64,000 nucleotides of DNA from Actinoplanes sp. TFC3 (lineage in GTDB: Bacteria; Actinomycetota; Actinomycetes; Mycobacteriales; Micromonosporaceae). Positions 8,879-15,939 of this stretch are shown here, piece by piece. Where the stretch lies: the NCBI RefSeq assembly GCF_001553785.1, contig NZ_LOJP01000001.1, forward strand, positions 3,830,929-3,894,928, in the 5' to 3' direction. The translations under genes were made by a program, and so were the position numbers. The stretch's first letter is position 1. Every line of letters starts with the position of its first letter. The notes beneath the pieces are model-generated. The model was given only the letters and a program-made list of their open reading frames with translations. It was not told the DNA's origin and did no database searches.

Positions 8879-9608
8879 GGTCGGCGTGTGGACGATGGAC
8901 GAGCTTGTGGATCGGGTACGCCAAGCGCTGGCGGCCGAGTACTCCGGCGCGCCCAACGGCCGGGTCCGTGACGTACCCGACCGGCGAGCGATCCGCTGGT
9001 ACACCTCGACCGGGCTGGTGGATCGGCCTTTGGGCATGCAAGGGCGCACCGCGATCTACGGGCCGCGGCACCTGCTGCAGATCGTGGCCGTCAAGCGGCG
9101 TCAGGCTCAGGGACACGCGCTGGCGGCCATTCAAGCCGAGCTGACCGGCGTGTCCGATGAAGACCTCGCGACGGTCGCGCGGCTGCCCGCCGACCTGCTC
9201 GCCGGCGGCAACCGACAGCTTGATGCCGGGCCTGCACGCCCGCACTTCTGGACCCAGTCACCGGCGCGCGCTGCCAATACCGCGGCTGGACCGCCGGCGG
9301 CTGAACCGTCCCCCACGGCCGCTCCGTCTCCTGCGGCCGCTCGATCGCCCTCGGATGTGCTGTCGAGCCTCACGGAGATCGGCGGCGTCGCTCTGGGCGG
9401 CGGTGCCTTCCTGGTGCTCCCGGTGCGCCCGACCATGATGGACATTGTCGAGCTCAGCTCCGCAGCGCGGCCGCTTCTCACCGTCCTGGTCGAGCGCGGC
9501 CTGCTGCACCACTCCCCCGCCGAGCCGCATCCGGCCGCCCAGCCGTCTTCCCCAGGCGCACCGCACGACGCAGACCTGCTGACAACCGATGATCGGAGCG
9601 CGTCATGA
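8877..9608 (+). CDS. MerR-family transcriptional regulator
   Basis: A 243-residue protein. The N-terminus has a MerR-like winged-helix pattern: DRRAIRWYTSTGLVDRP, then YGPRHLLQIVAVKRRQAQGHALAAIQAEL. The middle is a Pro/Ala-rich linker, and the C-terminal 80 residues (SLTEIGGVALGGGAFLVLP ...) form a non-MerR extension. ATG 8877 is annotated, but given the palindromic promoter the in-frame GTG 8886 or ATG 8895 could be used on a near-leaderless transcript. The stop overlaps the VIT/VWA gene start (ATGA at 9605), so this regulator is translationally coupled to that gene. Confidence 0.82.
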   Translation: MVGVWTMDELVDRVRQALAAEYSGAPNGRVRDVPDRRAIRWYTSTGLVDRPLGMQGRTAIYGPRHLLQIVAVKRRQAQGHALAAIQAELTGVSDEDLATVARLPADLLAGGNRQLDAGPARPHFWTQSPARAANTAAGPPAAEPSPTAAPSPAAARSPSDVLSSLTEIGGVALGGGAFLVLPVRPTMMDIVELSSAARPLLTVLVERGLLHHSPAEPHPAAQPSSPGAPHDADLLTTDDRSAS

Positions 9609-12025
9609 CCCTGTCCGTCACGCCGATGGAGCCGGCGGAAATCGGCCGGATCCGGATCCTGCCCGACGCCGGGCTTGGGGCGTTGCACACCGAGCGTGGC
9701 AACTTGCCCCTCGATCGCCTCGACGTGCAGGCGCACATCAGCGGCCTGGTCGCCCGGACGCAGGTCACGACCGAGTTCGTCAACGCCTACGACACCGCGC
9801 TGGAAGCGACCTATATCTTTCCGTTGCCCGACCGTGCCGCGGTGACGGGCATGACGATGACCGCCGACGGCCGCACGGTGCAGGCCGAGCTGCAGGAGCG
9901 CGCCGCCGCCCGGGAGGCGTACGACCAGGCCATCCAGGCCGGTAAGCGGGCGTCCATCGCCGAGGAGGAACGGCCCGACGTGTTCACCATGCGCGTCGGC
10001 AACATCCAACCCGGCGAGCGCGTGGTGGTTGAGCTGTCGCTGGTCGGTCCGCTGCCCTGGGAGGACGACGCGGCGACGTTCCGCTTCCCGCTCGTGGTGG
10101 CACCGCGCTACGTGCCCGGCACGCCGCTGCCTGGCGAGCCGGTCGGCGATGGCCAGCTACGCGACACCGACGCGGTGCCCGACGCGTCGCGGATCACACC
10201 GCCGGTTCTGCTTCCAGGGTTCCCGAATCCGCTGCGCCTGTCCGTGGGGGTCGACATCGACCCCGCCGGGCTGCCGCTGGGCGAGATCCGGTCCAGCCTG
10301 CACACCGTGACGACCTCCGGCACCCGCGTGGAGATCGCGCCGGGCGAGCGCGCGGACCGCGACTTCATCCTGCGTTTGCCGTATGCCGCTGACGGCTCCA
10401 GTGCTGTGGTCGTACCGGACGCCGGCACCGCCGAGGGCACGGTGCAGCTCGTGGTGCTGCCACCGGCATCTCCGTCAACCGCGCCCCGGCCCAAGGACGT
10501 TGTGCTGCTGCTCGACCGCTCGGGCAGCATGGGCGGCTGGAAGATGGTCGCTGCGCGCCGAGCCGCCGCGCGCGTCGTCGACACGCTGACCAACGGCGAC
10601 CGGTTCGCCGTGCTCACCTTCGACCACCAGGTGGGCCACCCCGACGACCTGGGTTCCGGGCTGTCCGACGCGACGGACCGGCACCGTTTCCGGGCTGTCG
10701 AGCACCTCGCCCGAGCCGAGGCCCGCGGGGGGACCGAACTTCTCACACCGTTGCGCGACGGTCTGGCGCTGCTCTCCGACGTCAAGGATCGTGACCGGGT
10801 GCTGGTGCTCGTGACCGATGGGCAGGTGGGCAACGAGGACCAGATCCTGGCCGAGGTCAGCACGCTGGTCGGCAGCACCCGCATCCACACCGTTGGCATC
10901 GACCGCGCGGTCAACGCCGGCTTCCTCGGACGTCTGGCTGCCATCGGAGCCGGGCGCTGCGAACTCGTGGAGAGCGAGGACCGGCTGGACGAGGCGATGG
11001 AGCAGATCCACCGCCGGATCGGCGCACCACTGGTCACCGACGTAACGGTGTCCGGTGTGGACACCGGCCGGGCGCAGTCTCTGTTCCCCGGCGTCCCGCT
11101 CGTCCTGTTCGGCCGCCACCAAGGAGAACCACCGGCCACGGTGACTGTTCGGGGACGCACCCGCGAGGATGAGGACTTCACGTCCGAGATTGCGCTGGAA
11201 CGCCGCGACGAGCCCGCCGTCACCGCACAGTGGGCGCGCAGCCATCTGCGCGACATGGAGGACCGCTACGCGGCCGGCGACCACAGCATCGAGCAGGAAA
11301 TCGTCGCCACCTCCCTGCGCTTCGGTGTGCTGTGCCGCTTCACCGCCTTCGTGGCCGTCGACAGCCAGGTCGTCAACGAGGGCGGTGACAATCGTCGCGT
11401 CACCCAACCGGTCGAGTCGCCGTCCGGCTGGCAGCCTTACGAATCAGCGAACACGTCGTTCCTCATCGCCGGGGACCCTGCCCCCGCACCGTCTCCGATC
11501 GCCTCGGCTGCCCCCGCTCCGACCCCGCCGCCGTTCGGCAGCCCGAGCACACCCGGCTTCGCCCCTGTGCGTGCTCGCTCCGCCCGCGGTGCCACCGGTG
11601 CCCCCGGTCCCACCGGAGCACCCGGCACCCCCGGCGGACCCCAGCCGTTTGCGGCCGTCCCCGCCTCCATCGCGGCGGCGGGCCGGGCATCAGGATCCGG
11701 GCGCCAGGCCAAGCTCGCCTCGATGGGCAACACAGCCCTGTCCCTGAAGGACTTGACCGCCCTCGTCGAGGTCGAAGCCAAGCGCCTGCACGATGCCGAC
11801 GGCCGCCCCGCCTACGAACGCCGCGACCTGCTCGACGACCTGGCAAGCCGGCTGGCCGCACTGCTCGAAGGAAGAACCGACCCCGAGGTGGCGCCGCTGC
11901 AAGCCCTGATCACCTACCTCACGGTCGACACCGGCCTGGCGTCGAAGTGGGCGGAGGCGACGAAGGTGCTCGAGAGCTTCCGGCCAGAGGGCTCGTCCGG
12001 ACGAAAGGCCTTCTGGAGGCGCTGA
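9605..12025 (+). CDS. VIT and von Willebrand A domain protein
   Basis: An 806-residue protein. Residues about 15-160 form a VIT domain (LDVQAHISGLVARTQVTTEF, VFTMRVGNIQPGERVVVELS). Residues about 295-470 form a vWA domain with an intact MIDAS motif (DRSGSMGGW) and LVTDGQVGNEDQI. A Pro/Ala/Gly-rich linker (about 620-700, with a collagen-like GAPGPTGAPGTPGG stretch) precedes a small helical C-terminal domain ending SSGRKAFWRR. No signal peptide or membrane helix is evident. VIT/vWA proteins of the inter-alpha-trypsin-inhibitor type occur widely in bacteria without known function. Coupling to a dedicated MerR regulator implies tightly controlled, ligand-dependent expression. Confidence 0.9.
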   Translation: MTLSVTPMEPAEIGRIRILPDAGLGALHTERGNLPLDRLDVQAHISGLVARTQVTTEFVNAYDTALEATYIFPLPDRAAVTGMTMTADGRTVQAELQERAAAREAYDQAIQAGKRASIAEEERPDVFTMRVGNIQPGERVVVELSLVGPLPWEDDAATFRFPLVVAPRYVPGTPLPGEPVGDGQLRDTDAVPDASRITPPVLLPGFPNPLRLSVGVDIDPAGLPLGEIRSSLHTVTTSGTRVEIAPGERADRDFILRLPYAADGSSAVVVPDAGTAEGTVQLVVLPPASPSTAPRPKDVVLLLDRSGSMGGWKMVAARRAAARVVDTLTNGDRFAVLTFDHQVGHPDDLGSGLSDATDRHRFRAVEHLARAEARGGTELLTPLRDGLALLSDVKDRDRVLVLVTDGQVGNEDQILAEVSTLVGSTRIHTVGIDRAVNAGFLGRLAAIGAGRCELVESEDRLDEAMEQIHRRIGAPLVTDVTVSGVDTGRAQSLFPGVPLVLFGRHQGEPPATVTVRGRTREDEDFTSEIALERRDEPAVTAQWARSHLRDMEDRYAAGDHSIEQEIVATSLRFGVLCRFTAFVAVDSQVVNEGGDNRRVTQPVESPSGWQPYESANTSFLIAGDPAPAPSPIASAAPAPTPPPFGSPSTPGFAPVRARSARGATGAPGPTGAPGTPGGPQPFAAVPASIAAAGRASGSGRQAKLASMGNTALSLKDLTALVEVEAKRLHDADGRPAYERRDLLDDLASRLAALLEGRTDPEVAPLQALITYLTVDTGLASKWAEATKVLESFRPEGSSGRKAFWRR

Positions 12026-12074
12026 CACCATTCCGGCGGCGGTGCGGTCTGAGAGTGGGTGCTTAGCACGTAGA

Positions 12075-12135
12075 CGGTCCAGGGCAGGCCCCGCTCCACC
12101 AGGACGCGCGGCGGAACGGGGCCTGCCCTGGACCG
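12075..12135. terminator. 19-bp perfect inverted repeat, probable terminator
   Basis: The left arm 12075-12093 (cggtccagggcaggccccg) pairs perfectly with the right arm 12117-12135 across a 23-nt loop. It lies 50 bp past the VIT/VWA stop. There is no U-tract, as is usual for terminators in this GC range. Confidence 0.65.
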
Positions 12136-12194
12136 AGGCTGGCCGGATCCAGTCGTTCGGGGCCGCAGGAGTCGGTCTATCAGCCGTTTTCTGC

Positions 12195-12229
12195 CGGGAC
12201 CGGCCTACCCCCTCGGCGGGCCGGTCCCG
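12195..12229. terminator. 11-bp perfect inverted repeat, probable terminator
   Basis: Arms cgggaccggcc (12195-12205) and ggccggtcccg (12219-12229) enclose a 13-nt loop. This is a second hairpin in the convergent region and probably serves the minus-strand gene ending at 12412. Confidence 0.55.
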
Positions 12230-12411
12230 ACTGGTTCCACAAGCCGCCGCTTCCGGCACCTCTTTCAACGAGCCGCGTCCGTCCCGCCAAGCAGCACCCC
12301 AAGCCACAGTCGGCCCCGGCTCTACTCGCTGCGGGCCGATCCACGAAACGCTTCCCGCCATCGGACGAAACCTCGGATGCCGCCCGGCGGTTGGGGTGCG
12401 TTGACGCTTGG

Positions 12412-13404
12412 TCAGGGAGCGGTCAGCGGTGCGGTGAGACCGTCGGGCGAGGTGCGGGGGGTGAGGCGGCTGGACGGGGGAACCGGGGCGGGGAAGCCCA
12501 GCGTGGCTAGGCGGCCCTTCACCTGGTTCTGGGCTTGGCAGTCCTCGGTGCAGGTGGTCGGCGGGTTCGCTACCTCGGTGGCATCCTCACCGGTGACCAT
12601 GCCCATGCGGCCTCCGCTGGCTACGTCCCAGATGCTGGTGGCGCCGCAGTGGTCCTTGGTTTCGGACAGTCCGAGCGTGTTGGTGAAGTCCGGGCCGCAC
12701 GACGCCTGGGGGATGCGGGTCGCCACCTGGGCGCTGTCGCGGAGGACCAGGGCCGGGGCGGTGCCGCTGGCGATGTTGACGCGGGGGCTCACGCGGACGC
12801 AGAACTGGCCAGCCGGGCCGGTTTGCACGTCGGTGCAGCCGGAGCCGAGCCAGTTGCCGAGTTGGGCGCGGAAACGGGGGTTGTCGTAGTAGAAGGCCGA
12901 GCCGGCGAGGGTGTGGACGATGCGGGTACGGGTGCCGTCGCCGCGGGAGGGTTCCATTTGGAAAACGCCGCCCTGGGCGCAGTCCTTGGCTTGGATTTTC
13001 ACGCTGAGGCCGCTGGCGCCGGTGCGGGTGATTGTCAGGCTGTCGTCACGCAGTTCCAGGCTGATGGCACTGGTGAGGCTCAGACCCCGGTGGTCGGGGA
13101 CCTTGCCGGCGTACACCGGGGTGAACCGGCCGCCGGTCATGTCGCCGGGGTTGGGGGCACCGGTGAAGGCGTAGTCGTAGATGGCGAACGTGGCCGGGTC
13201 GATGGTGAACTGGGTGTAGCGGCCCTGGACCACGAAGCGGCCGGCGGGGGCTGGGACCGTACCCCGGAAACGGTCCTTTGTGCCGGTTTTGCCCAGGACA
13301 GTGTAGCTGCCGCCGTCGCAGAACTTGGAGCTGGCCGCCTGAGCCGGTTCGGCGGCGAAGGCAGCGGCCAGGGCCGCAAGGCTCTTCGTGCGGAGAGTCG
13401 ACAT
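12412..13404 (-). CDS. Secreted protein of unknown function
   Basis: A 330-residue protein with a short N-terminal signal sequence (LAALAAAFAAEPAQA, cleavage likely after AQA) and an all-beta, low-Lys mature part with eight or more cysteines (for example FCDGG, KDCAQGG, GSGCTDV, FCVRV, ASCGPDF, DHCGA, CTEDC). The cysteines suggest several disulfides in an exported protein. ATG 13404 is preferred, with GAG about 8 nt upstream; a GTG lies 9 nt earlier. I do not recognise a catalytic motif or family. It converges with the VIT/VWA gene and is divergent from the ricin-lectin gene. Confidence 0.75.
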   Translation of the reverse strand: MSTLRTKSLAALAAAFAAEPAQAASSKFCDGGSYTVLGKTGTKDRFRGTVPAPAGRFVVQGRYTQFTIDPATFAIYDYAFTGAPNPGDMTGGRFTPVYAGKVPDHRGLSLTSAISLELRDDSLTITRTGASGLSVKIQAKDCAQGGVFQMEPSRGDGTRTRIVHTLAGSAFYYDNPRFRAQLGNWLGSGCTDVQTGPAGQFCVRVSPRVNIASGTAPALVLRDSAQVATRIPQASCGPDFTNTLGLSETKDHCGATSIWDVASGGRMGMVTGEDATEVANPPTTCTEDCQAQNQVKGRLATLGFPAPVPPSSRLTPRTSPDGLTAPLTAP

Positions 13405-13709
13405 GGCGGTCACTCTCGCGGGCCTGGCGCTAACAGCGAGTTAGTCAACGGTTAAAGCAACGATAAGGCGGTGCTGATCTTGGCCGATCGGCCGCTGCGC
13501 GGAAACGGGCGCGAGCCGATAACGTCCGGAGTAGCCGGCGGCGCGCTGAGGGAAAGACCGACGCGCGACAAGGCAGGGCAGGATGAACCGAAGGACAGCC
13601 GGGCAAGGAACGAGGCAAGCGCGGCGCGGGTAAGCGACAAACGGGCAAGGTAAAACGGGCACGGCAAAGCGGGCAAGGCGCAGGCACGGCAAGACAGGGC
13701 AGGGCGGGA
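13405..13709. other. Divergent intergenic region with purine-rich degenerate repeats
   Basis: This is the shared upstream region of the secreted protein gene (-) and the lectin gene (+). From about 13565 to 13705 the plus strand is built of degenerate copies of gggcaagg/gggcacgg/ggcaagg separated by a few bases, ending at the lectin gene's SD. No clear promoter hexamers were found. Confidence 0.5.
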
Positions 13710-14633
13710 ATGGCACAACAGCGCGACGGTGATGGGGATCCTCTGCTGGTCAGGCCATATGTTCGGCGGGACAGCGAGGCTCCTGGGCTCGCCGCTACCT
13801 GGCCGGCCCAGCCTGTTTCGCCGGCTCCCAAGGACAGCGCTGATCCGACAGTGGTGTTGCCGGCGGTCACCGACGCTCCGCCACGGAGGTCGCGACGACT
13901 CCTTCTGACCGTTGCCGGAGCAGGGGCGCTCGTGGTCGCGCTCGGCGGTGTTGGGTTGGCCAATGTCCTGCGCTCTGACCCGGGTCGTACGCCGCAAGCC
14001 ATCACCGATGTCAGCTTGCCGCCCTGGTCGACCGCGGCGTCCGAAGCTCCCGCGCTGCCCTCGACGTCACCGACCGCCACGCTCGCACCGGTCGCGCCGG
14101 CTCCGACCACGCAGAACCAGACCCCGGCGAAGACGAAGGCGTCCTCGGCACCAGCAACAGCGACGGCACCGCCGACTACCACGGTGAGCGCCGCACCGTC
14201 CACGTCGACGGCACCGGCGGAGAAGATCAAGCCGACATCCACGCTCTCGCAGGCCCCGTCGGCGGCCCGGACCGGTTTGATCACCGGGGGTAGTGGGCTG
14301 TGCCTGGATCTCAACGGCGGCGTGGCTGTGGATACCAATCACATTCAGGTGTTCGACTGCAATGGGACGTCCGCGCAGGTGTGGACGCTGGAGACCGACG
14401 GCACGCTGCGGGTGAGCGGCAAGTGCGCGCGGGCCGGGCAGGACACCGCGGTGCAGATCATCACATGCGGCGGCCAGGCCGATGCGCAGTGGCGGGCGGG
14501 GCAGAGCCGCACGCTGGTCAACGTTGCGACGAACGAATGCCTGACCGACCCTTCGGGCGGAAGGCAAATCGGTTCCGGGGTACGAACACAGCAATGCACC
14601 GGCGCCCGCGACCAACGGTGGCGGCTGCCCTAG
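13710..14633 (+). CDS. Membrane-anchored ricin-type beta-trefoil lectin domain protein
   Basis: A 307-residue protein. Residues 1-60 are polar and cytoplasmic, a single membrane helix follows a basic cluster (RRSRRLLLTVAGAGALVVALGGVGLA), and about 80 residues of Pro/Thr/Ser/Ala-rich linker lead to a C-terminal ricin B-like domain (about 185-307). That domain carries the repeated GLCLDLNGG / CNGTSAQVWTL and ECLTDPSGG / CTGARDQRWRL patterns (QxW motifs). It probably binds sugars on the cell surface or in the wall; the ligand is unknown. The start ATG follows gggcggga. Confidence 0.8.
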   Translation: MAQQRDGDGDPLLVRPYVRRDSEAPGLAATWPAQPVSPAPKDSADPTVVLPAVTDAPPRRSRRLLLTVAGAGALVVALGGVGLANVLRSDPGRTPQAITDVSLPPWSTAASEAPALPSTSPTATLAPVAPAPTTQNQTPAKTKASSAPATATAPPTTTVSAAPSTSTAPAEKIKPTSTLSQAPSAARTGLITGGSGLCLDLNGGVAVDTNHIQVFDCNGTSAQVWTLETDGTLRVSGKCARAGQDTAVQIITCGGQADAQWRAGQSRTLVNVATNECLTDPSGGRQIGSGVRTQQCTGARDQRWRLP

Positions 14634-14664
14634 CGGGCTGGCGGGGCTCAGTCATGCTTGCTGA

Positions 14665-15039
14665 GTGCGCTTCCTTCTCAACGTCCTCTGGTTCATCTTC
14701 GGCAGCGGTTTCCTGCTCGGCATCGGGTACGGACTGGCTGCCCTGATCTGCTTCGCCCTCATCATCACGATTCCGTTCGGGATCGCGGCCATGCGGCTGG
14801 CGGTGTACTCGTTGTGGCCCTTCGGACGCACGGTGGTCAGCCGGCCCGACGCCGGGGTGGCGTCCGGGCTGGCCAACATCATCTGGGTGGTCGTGGCGGG
14901 CTGGTGGCTGGCACTGACCCACATCGTGGCCGGGGTCGCCTTGTGCGTCACCATCATCGGCATTCCGTTCGGCGTGGCCAACTTCAAGCTGGTGCCCGTC
15001 GCCTTCTGGCCCCTCGGCCGCGAGATCGCCGAAATCTAG
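14665..15039 (+). CDS. YccF-domain inner-membrane protein
   Basis: A 124-residue integral membrane protein from GTG 14665. It contains two YccF repeats: FALIITIPFGIAAMRLAVYSLWPFGR in the first half and CVTIIGIPFGVANFKLVPVAFWPLGR in the second, each with the IPFG...WPxGR signature after hydrophobic helices. YccF proteins are small and widespread, with no defined biochemical role. It stands alone between the lectin gene and the convergent SWIM-finger gene. Confidence 0.88.
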   Translation: MRFLLNVLWFIFGSGFLLGIGYGLAALICFALIITIPFGIAAMRLAVYSLWPFGRTVVSRPDAGVASGLANIIWVVVAGWWLALTHIVAGVALCVTIIGIPFGVANFKLVPVAFWPLGREIAEI

Positions 15040-15086
15040 CGAGCTGAGACCCACGGCGGCCCCCAAGAAAAGCCGGCGGGAAAGGC

Positions 15087-15211
15087 GGCGGGAAAGCGCC
15101 AAGGGGCAGCCGGCGGGAAAGCGCCAAGGGGCAGCCGGCGGGAAAGCGCCAAGGGGCAGCCGGCGGGAAAGCGCTAAGGGGCAGCCGGCGGGAAAGCGCT
15201 AAGGGGCGGCC
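15087..15211. repeat. Five tandem copies of a 25-bp repeat over the 3' end of the SWIM gene
   Basis: Unit ggcgggaaagcgccaagggg plus cagcc, starting at 15087, 15112, 15137, 15162 and 15187. Copies 1-3 read gccaag, while copies 4-5 read gctaag. That C-to-T change makes TAG on the minus strand, and copy 5 supplies the stop codon of the SWIM gene. A degenerate sixth copy begins at 15212. Because 25 is not a multiple of three, each copy shifts frame. Confidence 0.9.
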
Positions 15212-15939
15212 GGCGGCAACGCCAAGTACGCGGGCCTGAGCAACTCCGCCAGCGGCGTGCCGTCGTAGCGCAGAGGCGGCGCGTCCAACTGGTCCAGCAG
15301 CAGGTCCGGGCGGGATGTCGCGGGGTGCGGGGCGGGTGCTGTGGTCGTACCGGATGACCAGAAGTTTGCCGGGTCTCCCAGGGTTTGGGTTGCGGCCTTC
15401 GGTGCTGGGGGTGCTTCGGCGGTGCCGCTTAGCTGGGTGAGGTGACCCAGCAGTTCGTCGCGGGTGCGGCCACGCCAGGTGAAGGCGCCGAAGGGGTCGG
15501 TTTCGAACGAGTCGGCCAGCGCGTAGCAGGTGGCAGCGAGGTGCACGCACGGCATGGGCCAGCGTTCGCAGCTGCAGTCCATGGCCACCTCGTTCAGCGA
15601 CAACGGCAGCAGGGTCAGCCCGGCGCGGTGGAAAACCTCCTCGACGTTGCCGGGCATGCGACCGGCCAGCAGGTCCGCCACGTAGCGCGCCTGGCTGGCC
15701 AGCGTGTCCTGCAGGCCGGCCCATTCCGCGGCGCCGAACGCCCGAACGGCGATGCGGGACCGGAAGGCGCGAGGGTCATCGGGGCCGCGGACCTGGGCGA
15801 TGACCAGGCTGCTGGAGATGCTCAGGCTGCGAACGTGCCCGGCTCGGGCGTCGCGGCGGCCGCGGGCGAAGGTCGGGGCCATGCGCAGCGCCTCGAACAT
15901 GGCGACGAACGGGCCTGAGAAGCGGGTGGGGTCAGTCAC
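15199..15939 (-). CDS. SWIM zinc-finger protein
   Basis: A 246-residue protein with a SWIM finger at about residue 120 (MDCSCERWPMPCVHLAATCYAL), the CxCx(n)CxH zinc ligand pattern. The N-terminal half (RSLSISSSLVIAQVRGPDDPRAFRS) is typical of actinomycete SWIM proteins encoded next to SNF2 helicases. It starts 8 bp inside the SNF2 gene, so it is co-translated and probably works with the helicase on DNA or nucleoprotein. The C-terminus is low-complexity and ends inside a 25-bp tandem repeat, so its length may vary between strains. Confidence 0.88.
   Translation of the reverse strand: MTDPTRFSGPFVAMFEALRMAPTFARGRRDARAGHVRSLSISSSLVIAQVRGPDDPRAFRSRIAVRAFGAAEWAGLQDTLASQARYVADLLAGRMPGNVEEVFHRAGLTLLPLSLNEVAMDCSCERWPMPCVHLAATCYALADSFETDPFGAFTWRGRTRDELLGHLTQLSGTAEAPPAPKAATQTLGDPANFWSSGTTTAPAPHPATSRPDLLLDQLDAPPLRYDGTPLAELLRPAYLALPPAAP

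Larger units (their letters stand above)
12026..12411. other. Convergent intergenic region with two strong hairpins
   Basis: No open frame here looks coding. The stretch separates the VIT/VWA gene (+) from a secreted-protein gene (-). It holds two large perfect inverted repeats, annotated separately, that fit bidirectional terminators. The remaining sequence shows nothing recognisable. Confidence 0.6.

Noticed and set aside
9605-12025. Collagen-like GAPGPTGAPG stretch in the VIT/VWA protein considered as a bacterial collagen
   Set aside because: It covers only a few G-x-y triplets inside a Pro/Ala linker, too short for a triple helix.
15087-15211. Possible CRISPR array
   Set aside because: The 25-bp units are contiguous with no spacers, so this is a tandem repeat.
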